A stretch of 64,000 bases of DNA from Clostridium sp. (GCA_018377235.1 JAGZZT010000014.1:1-64000); one strand, 5' to 3'; shown: positions 27,440-36,299, counted from the stretch's first letter. A program made the numbers and translations. Notes: generated by a model from the sequence alone, not told the origin.

Positions 27440-28222
27440 CTATTGTTCCTTTCTGCTGTCGTTTTTTATATTCTTGCCCCTCTCCCTGGCAATCACATAG
27501 ATGCGCTCGCTGTTCTCTGATGGAGCGTTTCTCGTAAAGGCATCGTAGATGGCTGCAAGCTCCATCCCCGCCTCCTTCACAGCGGCTTTCACCTCGTCCA
27601 GGCTGTAGGCCTTCTGATAATGAGTCTCCTGATATTTTCGATAGAGGTCTTCCTCCTCCTGGATGAAAAGGCTTAAATTGTACTCATTGATCCCCGTCTC
27701 CTCGTCGAAATTATTATCCCAGATAAAGCTGCTCTCTTCCCTGTCTTCAGCAATCGTACACTGTCCCAAAATATCTCTGTACTTATGCTCTGTATTCAAA
27801 TCGAAAATAAAAATACCGCCAGGATCCAGGTAATTATTAGCCAGCCGGAGAGTCTGAACCAAATCCTTTTTCTCCAGGAGATAGTTCATAGAGTCGCAGA
27901 TACTGATAATCGCTCTCACTGTCCCATAAAGCTCAAACTCTCTCATATCCTGATTCAGATAGAGAATGTCTCTGCCAGACTCCATCCTTTTTTCCATGGC
28001 AATTTGAAGCATGTCCGGTGACAGATCGATTCCCGTCATATCATAGCCCTCTCTGGCCAGAATCTCGGTCAGACTGCCTGTCCCACATCCCAGATCCAGA
28101 ACCAGGCCGTCATCGATCCCCTCTTCCCGGAGGAGTGAAATCACATAAGACGCCCACTCTTCGTAGGGAATATTATCCATAAACATATCGTAAACTGCTG
28201 CAAAGCTGGTGTATGATTCCAA
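27440..28222 (-). CDS. Class I SAM-dependent methyltransferase
   Basis: A 260-residue methyltransferase with the SAM-binding motif VLDLGCGTGS at 41-50, the acidic end of strand 2 in DMTGIDLSPDML, and ICDSMNYLL / DPGGIFIFDLNTEHKY further on. The acceptor substrate is unknown. The start is TTG at 28222, six bases after AGGAGG. It pairs with hslO in an arrangement often seen in this group; a role connected to stress is only suggested by this. The upstream region contains a 21-base dyad (28267-28287). Confidence 0.9.
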   Translation of the reverse strand: MESYTSFAAVYDMFMDNIPYEEWASYVISLLREEGIDDGLVLDLGCGTGSLTEILAREGYDMTGIDLSPDMLQIAMEKRMESGRDILYLNQDMREFELYGTVRAIISICDSMNYLLEKKDLVQTLRLANNYLDPGGIFIFDLNTEHKYRDILGQCTIAEDREESSFIWDNNFDEETGINEYNLSLFIQEEEDLYRKYQETHYQKAYSLDEVKAAVKEAGMELAAIYDAFTRNAPSENSERIYVIARERGKNIKNDSRKEQ

Positions 28223-28266
28223 AGTTATCCTCCTGCCTGTAAAGTTGTAGCTTTTTTACCTTTAAA

Positions 28267-28287
28267 TCATAACAATATTTGTTATGA
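28267..28287. promoter_or_regulatory. Operator-like dyad between methyltransferase and a divergent membrane-protein gene
   Basis: TCATAACA, a five-base centre and TGTTATGA form a perfect 8-5-8 dyad 45 bases upstream of the methyltransferase start. Its position near the divergent start regions suggests a repressor site; no cognate regulator is adjacent. Confidence 0.4.
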
Positions 28288-28428
28288 AAAGCAACCTGTT
28301 ATTGATTATTGCAGATTTTTTGCGTATACTTATGATGCTGTCTGCAGGACTTTCTGCAGAGAAAACCTGCTTATGGCAGGATAAACAGCGTCTGCATATG
28401 CTGACGCTAAGATTGGAAGAATTGATTT

Positions 28429-29406
28429 ATGAAAAACAGCTTTATTATTTCAGATATAAGACGTGATCTGACCCGGCGGCTGATTCTGCCGTTCCTGATA
28501 ACAGCCGCCGCTCTATTTGTTCTCTCCCTGACTCCCAGAGAAAATATCTTCCGGCAGCGGCCTATGAACTATAAAAGCCGCTATGAAAATTTTTACAACC
28601 AGCTTCTCCCCTGCGTCCGCGTCAAGGCAGAAAAACTTCAATATACTGGACTGGACTATTTTGTCAGCAATTCAGTAAACGGACATTATTACTACACCCT
28701 GGTGGACGGCTTTTGTCAGTTCTATCTGCTGGACGCAAAAGCCGGGGAGCTTCCTTCGCCTTTCATTGACAGTCTGGACATTCACGGACGGCTGATTGAG
28801 CTTGATGAGCCTGAATATCAGGCTCTTTTGGAAACCATGGCAGAGGCTCTGGGATGGAAAACCAGTTCTCTCGAAGCAGTGACCTCCCCTTATGCAGTTT
28901 CCGCCCTTCCTTCTGCCTTCTATCTGAATTTCTTAGGACGGCTGGCGGCAAATCTCTGCCTGGTCTGCGGTCTGGCTGAACTGTTCTGGTCTCTGTTCTG
29001 TCTGGCTTTTCCTCTGTCCTCGCCTGCATTCCGATATATGGCAACTGGAGAAGAGGCTTTCCAAATAATTCAGAAAGCTGAGGCTTCGCTTCAGTCCTCC
29101 GCTGCCGGCGGATTTAAAAAAGCTGGAAAATTATTTCTGTTCCCATCTTTGCTTCTGTTTCTTGACGGAGCCGGAACCCGCCTGATTCCTGCGGAACAGA
29201 TTGTGTGGACAGCTGTCAGAAAATCTCGTTCTTCCGTTTTTTTCTGCGTACTGGCATCCGATGGAAAGCATTTCCGTTTCCCATGCCCTTCCTATGAAAA
29301 CGCCAGAGAGCTGGAGCTTAAGCTGCACTCTCAAAACCCTCATATCGCATCTGGAAAACGGCCTTCTTTCAGAAAAAAGCTAAAAAAAAGGCACAGACGC
29401 AAATGA
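28429..29406 (+). CDS. Uncharacterised membrane protein
   Basis: A 325-residue protein I do not recognise. It has a hydrophobic helix at about 16-34 (LILPFLITAAALFVLSL), a soluble extracellular or cytoplasmic portion with several Tyr-rich strands (HYYYTLVDGFCQFYLLD), a second hydrophobic region at about 165-195, and a C-terminal soluble domain ending in a very basic tail (KRPSFRKKLKKRHRRK). The C-terminal strand pattern (FLFPSLLLFLDGAGTRLIPAEQI) resembles a small beta domain such as those of YcxB/PH-like proteins, only as a guess. A possible promoter, TTGCAG-16-TATGAT, lies at about 28311-28338. It ends in a strong shared terminator. Confidence 0.8.
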   Translation: MKNSFIISDIRRDLTRRLILPFLITAAALFVLSLTPRENIFRQRPMNYKSRYENFYNQLLPCVRVKAEKLQYTGLDYFVSNSVNGHYYYTLVDGFCQFYLLDAKAGELPSPFIDSLDIHGRLIELDEPEYQALLETMAEALGWKTSSLEAVTSPYAVSALPSAFYLNFLGRLAANLCLVCGLAELFWSLFCLAFPLSSPAFRYMATGEEAFQIIQKAEASLQSSAAGGFKKAGKLFLFPSLLLFLDGAGTRLIPAEQIVWTAVRKSRSSVFFCVLASDGKHFRFPCPSYENARELELKLHSQNPHIASGKRPSFRKKLKKRHRRK

Positions 29407-29424
29407 TATCGTCTGTGCTTTTTT
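29382..29424. terminator. Bidirectional terminator between the membrane-protein and SEC-C genes
   Basis: GCACAGACG pairs with CGTCTGTGC; eight As precede and six Ts follow, so it works for both convergent genes. Confidence 0.92.
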
Positions 29425-29425
29425 G

Positions 29426-29935
29426 TTATTTATTCTTTCCGCAGCACTTCTTATACTTCTTTCCGCTGCCGCATGGGCACGGATCGTTCGGGTAAACCTT
29501 CTGCTCATTGCGGACAGTTCCGGAAGCCTTCTGGTCTCTGTAAAGCTCTTTTCTCTTTTCAGGAGTCAGAATTGCATCCCACTGCGGAAGGTTGTACAGC
29601 CACTCTGCTTTAGCCTCAACCATGTTCCAGTAGAGCTTCTCCGGATCAATCTCGATCTTTACTACTGTGTTCTCGTCCATAGTCTCGATCTGGTTCTCAT
29701 AGCCCTTTAAGCTCTCGTTAATCCCGTCTAAAAAGCCTGTCATAATGAGAACCTCTGTATTGTACTTCTCTGCCAGCTCTTTAACGGTTCCCTCTACCAC
29801 CTGGGCAGGGTTGGAAAGAATCTGCTCATAGATTCCCTTTTCAATTGCAAAATATCCGGACCACAGTTCTTCTCTTTTTTTATCATCGAGTCCGTCGCCG
29901 TATGCGAGGTTTCTCCAGTTTTCCAGTAATGTCAT
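29426..29935 (-). CDS. SEC-C metal-binding domain protein
   Basis: A 169-residue protein with a largely helical N-terminal part of unknown role and a classical SEC-C zinc motif at its end (PCPCGSGKKYKKCCG). SEC-C motifs occur at the C-terminus of SecA and in many unrelated small proteins, where they bind zinc and often proteins or nucleic acid. Since the motif is the only recognisable part, the function is open. The start follows GAATGGAGCGGTTATT. It has its own promoter at 30018-30046. Confidence 0.85.
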   Translation of the reverse strand: MTLLENWRNLAYGDGLDDKKREELWSGYFAIEKGIYEQILSNPAQVVEGTVKELAEKYNTEVLIMTGFLDGINESLKGYENQIETMDENTVVKIEIDPEKLYWNMVEAKAEWLYNLPQWDAILTPEKRKELYRDQKASGTVRNEQKVYPNDPCPCGSGKKYKKCCGKNK

Positions 29936-30017
29936 AATAACCGCTCCATTCTTTTTCTAATCAACCATTCTCGTCTCCTGGCTGCAAAAAGCTCTGGATA
30001 CGGGAAAGTTCCCTATC

Positions 30018-30046
30018 AGTATATAACAAGTCCTGACATTTTGCAA
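30018..30046 (-). promoter_or_regulatory. Promoter of the SEC-C gene
   Basis: On the minus strand TTGCAA (30041-30046) and TATACT (30018-30023) are 17 bases apart. The rest of the 29936-30258 gap holds only a plus-strand terminator-like hairpin at 30217-30260. Confidence 0.75.
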
Positions 30047-30216
30047 TGAATTTCGCTTTTACTCTTCAGATTCTGTATCCGTCCAGACGTGTGTTTTCCT
30101 GTATTCCTGGGGCAGACAAAAACTTTTAGCATCTGCCCTGTATATGTTCTTTATTTTTGTCCATAATAAAAGTATCAACAAAAGAGAAAGTTTTGAATAC
30201 TTATCCTCCCCTTTTT

Positions 30217-30260
30217 AATACCTCGCTTGTTGGCCGAGTGCAGCAGGCGGGGTATTTTTT
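30217..30260 (+). terminator. Terminator-like hairpin on the plus strand, next to the broken phoU
   Basis: AATACCTCGC pairs with GCGGGGTATT (one G-U pair) around a 20-base loop and is followed by TTTT on the plus strand. On the minus strand one pair is lost and As, not Ts, follow, so it is oriented away from phoU. No plus-strand gene precedes it in this gap; it may close an unannotated short transcript. Confidence 0.45.
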
Positions 30261-30827
30261 ATTCCCCTGTCTTGTGGTTCCCAGTAATCGAATACTCTAC
30301 CCACTCCCCTTTTCTTCAATCAGCTTCATAAGCTCCGCTTTGACGCAGTCAAACAAACGGTCTACCTCATCGTCATCTGCCTGCACCTTTCTGGCCAGAG
30401 ACAGATCTCCTTTTACAAAGGCTTCCACGCTGTTCATTACCATGGAGACGGCCGCCATAGCCATCTGATTAATATGAACTCTGCTCTGAAGTCCGCTTCC
30501 TGCAATTCTCGGCACCAGCTCTGCGATATCGTCCGCCTGATCTCCAATCCGTTCCAGATCTGCAATCATCCTGAGAGCAGCCGATACGTTTCTGAGATCG
30601 TGGGCAATCGGCTGCTGGCGCAGAAGAAGCGTCATACAGCTGTTTTCAATCTCCCTCTCCATGTTGTTAATCTCGTCCTCAAGCCGATGTACCTGGGCTG
30701 CAAGCTCTGTGCTCCCTTCTCCTCCAAGAGCCCTGGCAGACAAGGAAATAGCTTCCTCGCACAATCCTCCCATTTTGATCAGCTGTTTTTCCAGATCGTT
30801 TAACTGTCTGTCGAAATTTGTTCTCAT
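30259..30827 (-). pseudogene. phoU: phoU with an internal deletion and frameshift
   Basis: PhoU normally damps Pst transport and Pho signalling. The frame from ATG 30827 encodes the first three quarters of PhoU (NFDRQLNDLEKQL, the first repeat RMIADLERIGDQADDIAEL), reaches ELMKLIEEKGSG, then stops at TAG 30297. Immediately beyond, in another frame at 30303-30259, the sequence reads WVEYSITGNHKTGE and stop, which is the usual PhoU C-terminus. The intervening segment with the second conserved metal motif (ERIGDHATNIAE in other PhoU proteins) is missing, about 28 codons. The start overlaps the pstB stop (TGATG), so it is the last gene of the pst operon. An assembly or sequencing error is the main alternative. 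Confidence 0.88.
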
Positions 30828-31588
30828 CAACCAAACCTCCCTGTAATGTAATCCTCTGTCCGCTTATCCTTGGGCATGGCGAACATTTCCCCGGTATTGC
30901 CGAACTCCACACACTCTCCCAGCAGAAAGAAAGCTGTTTGATCGGAAATTCTGGCAGCCTGCTGCATGTTGTGGGTGACAATAATAATCGTATATTTTTC
31001 CTTCAGTTCCATTGCCAGATCTTCGATCTTTGAGGTAGAGATGGGATCCAGGGCGGAGGTAGGCTCATCCATTAAAATGACCTCCGGCTCCACGGCCAGC
31101 GTTCTGGCAATACACAGCCTCTGCTGCTGTCCGCCGGAAAGTCCCATGGCGCTTTTATGCAGACGATCCTTCAGCTCGTCCCAGATAGCTGCCTGACGTA
31201 AACTTCTCTCCACAATCTCGTCCAGCTGATCTTTTTTCTTAATTCCAAAAAGCCTTGGGCCGTAGGCCACATTGTCATAAATGCTTTTGGGAAATGGATT
31301 GGGCTGCTGAAATACCATGCCAACTCTATGACGCAGGGTAATAGCATCCATTTCCTTAAAAATATCGGCTCCATCCAAACGGACGGTTCCATCAATCTTT
31401 ACATTTTCCACCATGTCGTTCATCCGGTTAAGCGTCTTCAAAAAAGTAGATTTTCCACATCCGGACGGTCCGATAAAGGCTGTAATCTGATTGACATCTA
31501 TTTTCATATTTATATTTTTCAGGGCATGAAATTCTCCATAGTGAAGGTTCAGTCCCGAGATATCAAATTTTACACTCGCTTCTGCCAT
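30827..31588 (-). CDS. pstB: Phosphate ABC transporter ATP-binding protein
   Basis: The cytoplasmic ATPase of the high-affinity phosphate importer. It has 253 residues, with Walker A GPSGCGKS at 40-47, the Q-loop FQQPNPFPKSIYDNVAYGPR typical of PstB, signature LSGGQQQR, Walker B VILMDEPTSALDP and the H-loop VTHNMQQAARISD. The start follows AAAGGAAACAAGC. It lies 131 bases behind pstA and its stop overlaps the phoU start. Confidence 0.97.
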   Translation of the reverse strand: MAEASVKFDISGLNLHYGEFHALKNINMKIDVNQITAFIGPSGCGKSTFLKTLNRMNDMVENVKIDGTVRLDGADIFKEMDAITLRHRVGMVFQQPNPFPKSIYDNVAYGPRLFGIKKKDQLDEIVERSLRQAAIWDELKDRLHKSAMGLSGGQQQRLCIARTLAVEPEVILMDEPTSALDPISTSKIEDLAMELKEKYTIIIVTHNMQQAARISDQTAFFLLGECVEFGNTGEMFAMPKDKRTEDYITGRFG

Positions 31589-31719
31589 GCTTGTTTCCTT
31601 TCTATGTAATCTGCTGTATACTGAATTTCTAAACTTTCTATTTCAAGCTCTCTCTAAACAGTTGATTATTCTGATTTTTTTAGTTTTCCTGACTATTTGT
31701 TGTTTTCCCTAAATTATTT

Positions 31720-32595
31720 CTACTCTCCCGCATGTTTCTTTTTCAGCCTGTGGCTCCACACATTAGCTCCGATACTGAATGCCAGCACCAGCAGCATCAG
31801 TACAGCGGAAGCACAGTTTGCCAGCGCTTTGTCCTGTCCATTGACCTGAAGGTTCCAAATCTGAATCGACAAGGTCTCCGCCGGGCGGAAAGGATTTAAC
31901 GGGCAGGTAGGTGCAGACAGGTTCCAGTTGCCCCACTTCAGGGAGGTTCCGGATCCTGTGGTGTAAAGAAGAGCAGCCGCCTCCCCAAATCCTCTTCCTG
32001 CTGCCAGGATAACGCCTGTCATGATTCTCGGAAGACAGGCCGGCAAAAGCACATGGAAAATACTCTGCCACTTGGTAGCTCCCAGTCCCAGACTGGCATG
32101 GTAATATCCTGCCGGAAGTCCTTTAATGGCATCCTCCGTAGTAGTGGTAATCAGAGGAAGTGTCAAAATGGATACTGACAGCGCTCCTGCCATCAAACTC
32201 TTTCCCATTCCGAAGAAAACCAGGAACACCAGATATCCAAACAATCCCACAACAATAGAGGGAAGGGAAGACAGCGTCTCAATACACATTCTCAAAAACT
32301 TTGTCACAGCTCCCTCTCTGGCGTACATGGCCAGATAAATTCCGGCGCAGACGCCTAAAGGAACAGATACAGCAAGAGAGATAAATACAAGGTACACTGT
32401 GTTAAACAGCTGATTTCCAATACTTCCCTTCCTGGCAAACCGGAACATTTCCGGTGTTGCCCCCATCAGGCCTCCGATAATAACCTTTCCCGCAAAGGCT
32501 GCCAGCAGAGTGAAAAAGAAAATGGCAATAGCATAAAAAACTGCTGTCATAAAAGCGTCTACATTTCTGGCACGGGCAATTCTCTTTTCAGCCAT
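31720..32595 (-). CDS. pstA: Phosphate ABC transporter permease PstA
   Basis: An inner-membrane permease subunit (291 residues, about six helices) that pairs with PstC. The EAA-loop region reads AGYYHASLGLGATKWQSIFHVLLP, and the family feature GNQLFNTVYLVFISLAVSVPLG is present, as is SLPSIVVGLFGYLVFL. The start is three bases from the pstC stop with a GAGGAAAATAGAT site, which implies translational coupling. Confidence 0.95.
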   Translation of the reverse strand: MAEKRIARARNVDAFMTAVFYAIAIFFFTLLAAFAGKVIIGGLMGATPEMFRFARKGSIGNQLFNTVYLVFISLAVSVPLGVCAGIYLAMYAREGAVTKFLRMCIETLSSLPSIVVGLFGYLVFLVFFGMGKSLMAGALSVSILTLPLITTTTEDAIKGLPAGYYHASLGLGATKWQSIFHVLLPACLPRIMTGVILAAGRGFGEAAALLYTTGSGTSLKWGNWNLSAPTCPLNPFRPAETLSIQIWNLQVNGQDKALANCASAVLMLLVLAFSIGANVWSHRLKKKHAGE

Positions 32596-32597
32596 AT

Positions 32598-33536
32598 CTA
32601 TTTTCCTCTCTTTCCGGCAGTTTTTCTGCCATCATCTTCTGTCTTTACCGCAGAGATACGGTGAATCAGAAAAATAAACAGCAGAGAAATTAAAAACAGC
32701 AGCAAAGCCATGGACCAAAGTGCCGATTTCATCTCTCCTCCCTCCATCGCATTTCCCATCTGAGCCGCTATCTCTGTGGTCAGCGTCTTCGTAGTTGAAA
32801 AAATACTGGCAGGAAGCGCTGTAGTCTGTCCGATTACCATAGCCACTGCCAAAGCTTCTCCGAATGCTCTGGCCAGTCCCAGAATGATACCTGAAATAAT
32901 GCCTGGAGCCGCCGCAGGAATCACAATTTTATAAATGGTCTGCCATCTGGTAGAACCCAGGCCGTAGGCTGCCATGCGGCACTCCTTGGAAACTGCCTTC
33001 AAAGCGTCAGCAGATACGGTGGTAATCGTTGGGAAAATCATTACTGCCAGCACTATTCCCGCTGCCAGAATCGAGTGGCCTACCTGACGATCGAACACAG
33101 TTTTAATGGCTGGCACCAACACGGTAAGCCCTACCCATCCGTATACAACAGAAGGAATTCCTGCAAAAATTTCTACTACCGGGCGGTAAAACTTTTCTCC
33201 GAACTTCGGTGAAATATCTGTAATGAAAATAGCGGATCCCAGTGAGAAAGGGGCTGCAATCAGAAGCGCAAGGCCGCAGGTACACAGAGAGCCTGTCACA
33301 AAAATCAGCGCTCCTACCATTCCTCCGCCGTCTGAGTTGTCGGCTGGAGACCACTCGGCGGAGCCCAAGAACTCCCAAAGCGAATGGCCGTAGGTTAAAA
33401 ATGTAGCAGATCCCTTATATACCAGGAAGCCTCCGATTCCGATTGTGAGAACAATCACAAATAAACCGCAGGCCGTCATCAGATCCCGCCAGAAATATTC
33501 CTTGGCAAACATGCTTTTTCCTTTTGTCCTATCCAT
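32598..33536 (-). CDS. pstC: Phosphate ABC transporter permease PstC
   Basis: A 312-residue permease with about six helices. Features are the first helix after a short charged N-terminus, WSPADNSDGGGMVGALIFVTGS, FITDISPKFGEKFYRPVVEIFAGIPSVVYGWVGL and the EAA loop KECRMAAYGLGSTRWQTIYKIV, followed by GLARAFGEALAVAMVIGQT. The start has a GGAGGATTT site. It is the second gene of pstSCAB-phoU. Confidence 0.95.
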   Translation of the reverse strand: MDRTKGKSMFAKEYFWRDLMTACGLFVIVLTIGIGGFLVYKGSATFLTYGHSLWEFLGSAEWSPADNSDGGGMVGALIFVTGSLCTCGLALLIAAPFSLGSAIFITDISPKFGEKFYRPVVEIFAGIPSVVYGWVGLTVLVPAIKTVFDRQVGHSILAAGIVLAVMIFPTITTVSADALKAVSKECRMAAYGLGSTRWQTIYKIVIPAAAPGIISGIILGLARAFGEALAVAMVIGQTTALPASIFSTTKTLTTEIAAQMGNAMEGGEMKSALWSMALLLFLISLLFIFLIHRISAVKTEDDGRKTAGKRGK

Positions 33537-33654
33537 AAATCCTCCTGGCCCGCCCAGCAGTCTCAGAACAAAATCTCAAAAAGGGAAAGCCAAAGGACGC
33601 TTCCCGGCTTTCCCCCTTTATCCTTATCTGCTGCAAAAGCTGGCGTTTTCTCTC

Positions 33655-34590
33655 TTAGTGCTCGGTTACTGTCATCTTTGAGGATACGCCGTAGCCTAAT
33701 GTCTCCATCTGCTCGCCGTACTCGTCAGACATAATGTAGTCGATAAATGTCTTTGTCACCTGATCCGGCTCGCCCTTTGTGTACATGTGCTCATAGGTCC
33801 ATACTGGATAATCTCCGCTGTATGTATTTTCGAGGGTCGGCTCCACCCCGTCGATTGCCAGAGTAGATACTCCTGCATCCCCTGTCAGGTAAGATAAGGC
33901 AACGTATCCAATGGCTCCCTCTGTATCTTTTACATTCTGAAGAAGAACACCGGAATCATCGGTTTCCATAGCCGCATTGGAAGCCTCCTCCTGGCCGTCC
34001 AGAGCATATTTCTGGAATGTTGCTCTTGTACCGGAAGATGTAGGACGAGTTACAAGTACAATCTCTTCATCTGGTCCTCCCACTTCACTCCAGTTCTTTG
34101 TCTCGCCTGTAAAAATGCTGATTAACTGCTCCTTTGTCAGGTCTGTCACGCCAGCCTCGTAAACATCGTTATTTACGATTGGGGCCATGGTAACAACACA
34201 CACCTGGTGATCCACCAGCTCCGCTGCCTGCTCAGGCTCCAGCTTGTCTTCCGCCGGAACATCAGAGTTTCCAATATTGACTGTTCCCTCGGAAACCTGC
34301 TTTAAGCCCTCTCCGGAACCGCCGGCATCGATAGTGATAGCAATATTTGGATATTTTTCTGCGAACATATCTGCTGCATCGTCTACTAACGGCTTTAACG
34401 CAGAGGAACCTGCCGCTGTAATAGCTCCTGTCAGATCCTCGTCTGCCCCAGCAGCTTCTGTGTCTGCTTCTGTATTTGTTCCAGCTTCTGTACCGGCTGT
34501 TTTTGTTGTCTCCTTTGTGTCAGAGCCTGCGCATGCTGTCATGCTCACTGCCATAGCTCCTGCTGTCATAAGCGCAATCATTTTTCTCAT
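33655..34590 (-). CDS. pstS: Phosphate-binding lipoprotein PstS
   Basis: An extracellular, membrane-anchored substrate-binding protein. It has 311 residues, with a lipoprotein signal peptide and lipobox MTAC (in AGAMAVSMTACAGS), then a Thr/Glu/Ala-rich linker to about 50. Binding-domain segments include AAGSSALKPL, TIDAGGSGEGLKQVSEG, IGNSDVPAED and LVTRPTSSGTRATFQ, which supply the phosphate-contacting Ser/Thr/Asp residues. The start at 34590 follows GAGGAGAATAAAAGT; the in-frame codon at 34614 has no such site. It is the first gene of the operon, divergent from pfp. Confidence 0.96.
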   Translation of the reverse strand: MRKMIALMTAGAMAVSMTACAGSDTKETTKTAGTEAGTNTEADTEAAGADEDLTGAITAAGSSALKPLVDDAADMFAEKYPNIAITIDAGGSGEGLKQVSEGTVNIGNSDVPAEDKLEPEQAAELVDHQVCVVTMAPIVNNDVYEAGVTDLTKEQLISIFTGETKNWSEVGGPDEEIVLVTRPTSSGTRATFQKYALDGQEEASNAAMETDDSGVLLQNVKDTEGAIGYVALSYLTGDAGVSTLAIDGVEPTLENTYSGDYPVWTYEHMYTKGEPDQVTKTFIDYIMSDEYGEQMETLGYGVSSKMTVTEH

Positions 34591-34694
34591 ACTTTTATTC
34601 TCCTCTTCTCTCACGGACTGATATTCCAGCCTCTGCGTGTTCTTTCCGTCTCAGCTTGGCTGTATCTTAACAGCGTTTATTTTTTATTTTCTTT

Positions 34695-34724
34695 TGTTCC
34701 CTTGGGAACAGCTATAGTATAGCT
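34695..34724. promoter_or_regulatory. Two adjacent palindromes upstream of pstS
   Basis: TGTTCCC-TT-GGGAACA (34695-34710) abuts AGCTATA-G-TATAGCT (34710-34724), about 105 bases upstream of pstS. The second contains TATACT on the minus strand, a likely -10 box. No clear consensus -35 is present, which is usual for activated promoters such as Pho-regulated ones. I could not identify PhoP direct repeats with confidence. Confidence 0.5.
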
Positions 34725-34864
34725 CTTCTTTTGTAAAATCTAAAACACTGCTTTTGTCAAAAGTTTGTGATATTTTTTCCTGTCCGTTTTACACAAATTT
34801 TTCATTTCTCTCTCTGAATTTCTTCTCTTTTCTCCCAAACTCCCTTCGAAATACAGGGAAACAG

Positions 34865-34893
34865 TTGAAATATCCAGCTTCCTATTATAAAAT
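34865..34893 (+). promoter_or_regulatory. Probable promoter of pfp
   Basis: TTGAAA (34865-34870) and TAAAAT (34888-34893), 17 bases apart, 73 bases before the ATG. The 34591-34965 gap otherwise holds only the pstS regulatory palindromes. Confidence 0.6.
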
Positions 34894-34965
34894 AGGTGCG
34901 GCTGCCGCCTGCAGAATTCATTTACGCGGCATCTGCCAGAAAAAATAAAGGAGAGAGACCTTACA

Positions 34966-36186
34966 ATGAAGAAAAATGTACTTGTAGGACAGTCTGGAGG
35001 TCCTACTGCAGTAATCAATGCAAGTCTTTACGGAGTCATTACAGAGAGTCTGAAACACGGAGAGGAAATCGATGCAGTCTACGGCATGGTAAACGGAATC
35101 GAGGGATTCCTGGCTGACCATTATTTAGATTTATCCCATACACTTGGAAAAAAAGAGCTGGAGCTTTTAAAGCTGACTCCTGCCGCCTATCTTGGCTCCT
35201 GCCGTTTTAAGCTGCCGGAGGATTTGAATTCAGAGGTGTATCGAACCTTGTTCCGGAAATTTAACGCATTAAATATCGGATATTTTTTCTACATTGGCGG
35301 CAACGACTCCATGGATACTGTGAGCAAGCTGTCCCGTTATGCAGCTGCCGTAAAAAGCGATATCCGCTTCATCGGCGTTCCAAAAACTATTGACAACGAT
35401 TTAATTATGACGGATCACACTCCCGGCTTCGGAAGCGCTGCCAAATATGCGGCCTCCATGGTGCGGGAAATCTCCCTGGATGCATCTGTCTACCAGCAGA
35501 AATCCGTCACTATCATAGAGCTGATGGGCCGTCATGCCGGATGGCTGACCGCCGCCGGCGTCCTGGCCAGAAAGCATGAAAACGACAACCCCCTTCTGAT
35601 CTATCTGCCTGAGTCCGATTTTTCCCTGGAGCAGTTTACAGCGGATCTGGAGGCTGCCTTTAAGAAGAATCCTAATGTAGTTGTCTGTGTGTCTGAAGGC
35701 ATCTCTGATGCCAGCGGAACCTTCATCTGCGAGTATTCCAATGAGGCGCAGATTGATACCTTCGGCCACAAAATGCTGACCGGGTGCGGAAAAATTTTGG
35801 AAAATTTCGTCCGTCAGCAGCTTCATGTGAAAGTGCGCTCTGTGGAGCTGAACGTATGTCAGCGCTGCTCCGGCATGACTGTCTCCGCAGCTGACATAGA
35901 AGAGGCGGCTATGGCAGGCTCTGCAGGTGTCTGCGCAGCCATACAGGGATCTACCGGCAAGATGGTTGCCTTTGTCAGGGAGCCGGGGGAAGAGTACCGC
36001 CTCTCCTGCACTCTGGCAGACGTTACCCAGGTCTGCAATCAGGAAAAGACCTTCCCCAGAGAGTGGATTACAGATAACGGTACCAATATCAGCCAGGAAT
36101 TCCTGAACTATGCCCTTCCGCTCATCAAGGGAGAACCAGCCCGGATCATGGAAGACGGCCTCCCCGTATACCTATACCGCAGCTAG
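34966..36186 (+). CDS. pfp: Pyrophosphate-type 6-phosphofructokinase
   Basis: A glycolytic enzyme that phosphorylates fructose 6-phosphate. It has 406 residues with the N-terminal GQSGGPTAVINAS, GGNDSMDT at 111-118 and PKTIDND at 139-145, then TPGFGSAAKYAA and GRHAGWLTAA. The lysine in PKTIDND and the substituted GGNDS loop are the marks of PPi-dependent enzymes, rather than ATP-dependent PfkA, so PPi is the likely phosphoryl donor. The start has an AAAGGAGAGAGACCTTACA site. It is divergent from the pst operon, an arrangement that would link phosphate uptake and PPi-using glycolysis, though this is only suggestive. Confidence 0.93.
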   Translation: MKKNVLVGQSGGPTAVINASLYGVITESLKHGEEIDAVYGMVNGIEGFLADHYLDLSHTLGKKELELLKLTPAAYLGSCRFKLPEDLNSEVYRTLFRKFNALNIGYFFYIGGNDSMDTVSKLSRYAAAVKSDIRFIGVPKTIDNDLIMTDHTPGFGSAAKYAASMVREISLDASVYQQKSVTIIELMGRHAGWLTAAGVLARKHENDNPLLIYLPESDFSLEQFTADLEAAFKKNPNVVVCVSEGISDASGTFICEYSNEAQIDTFGHKMLTGCGKILENFVRQQLHVKVRSVELNVCQRCSGMTVSAADIEEAAMAGSAGVCAAIQGSTGKMVAFVREPGEEYRLSCTLADVTQVCNQEKTFPREWITDNGTNISQEFLNYALPLIKGEPARIMEDGLPVYLYRS

Positions 36187-36299
36187 CGTCCGTGTGCAGG
36201 GAACAATCAACTTCATAAGAGAATAGCTGCGCTCTCTATACACTGACCCTGACAGAAAAAAAGAGGAAATGTTTTCTGCGGCCTGACAGCGCACCACAA

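Noticed and set aside
28284..28466. A 60-codon plus-strand frame before the membrane-protein gene
   Set aside because: No ribosome site, overlaps the promoter-like region and the start of the larger gene in another frame.
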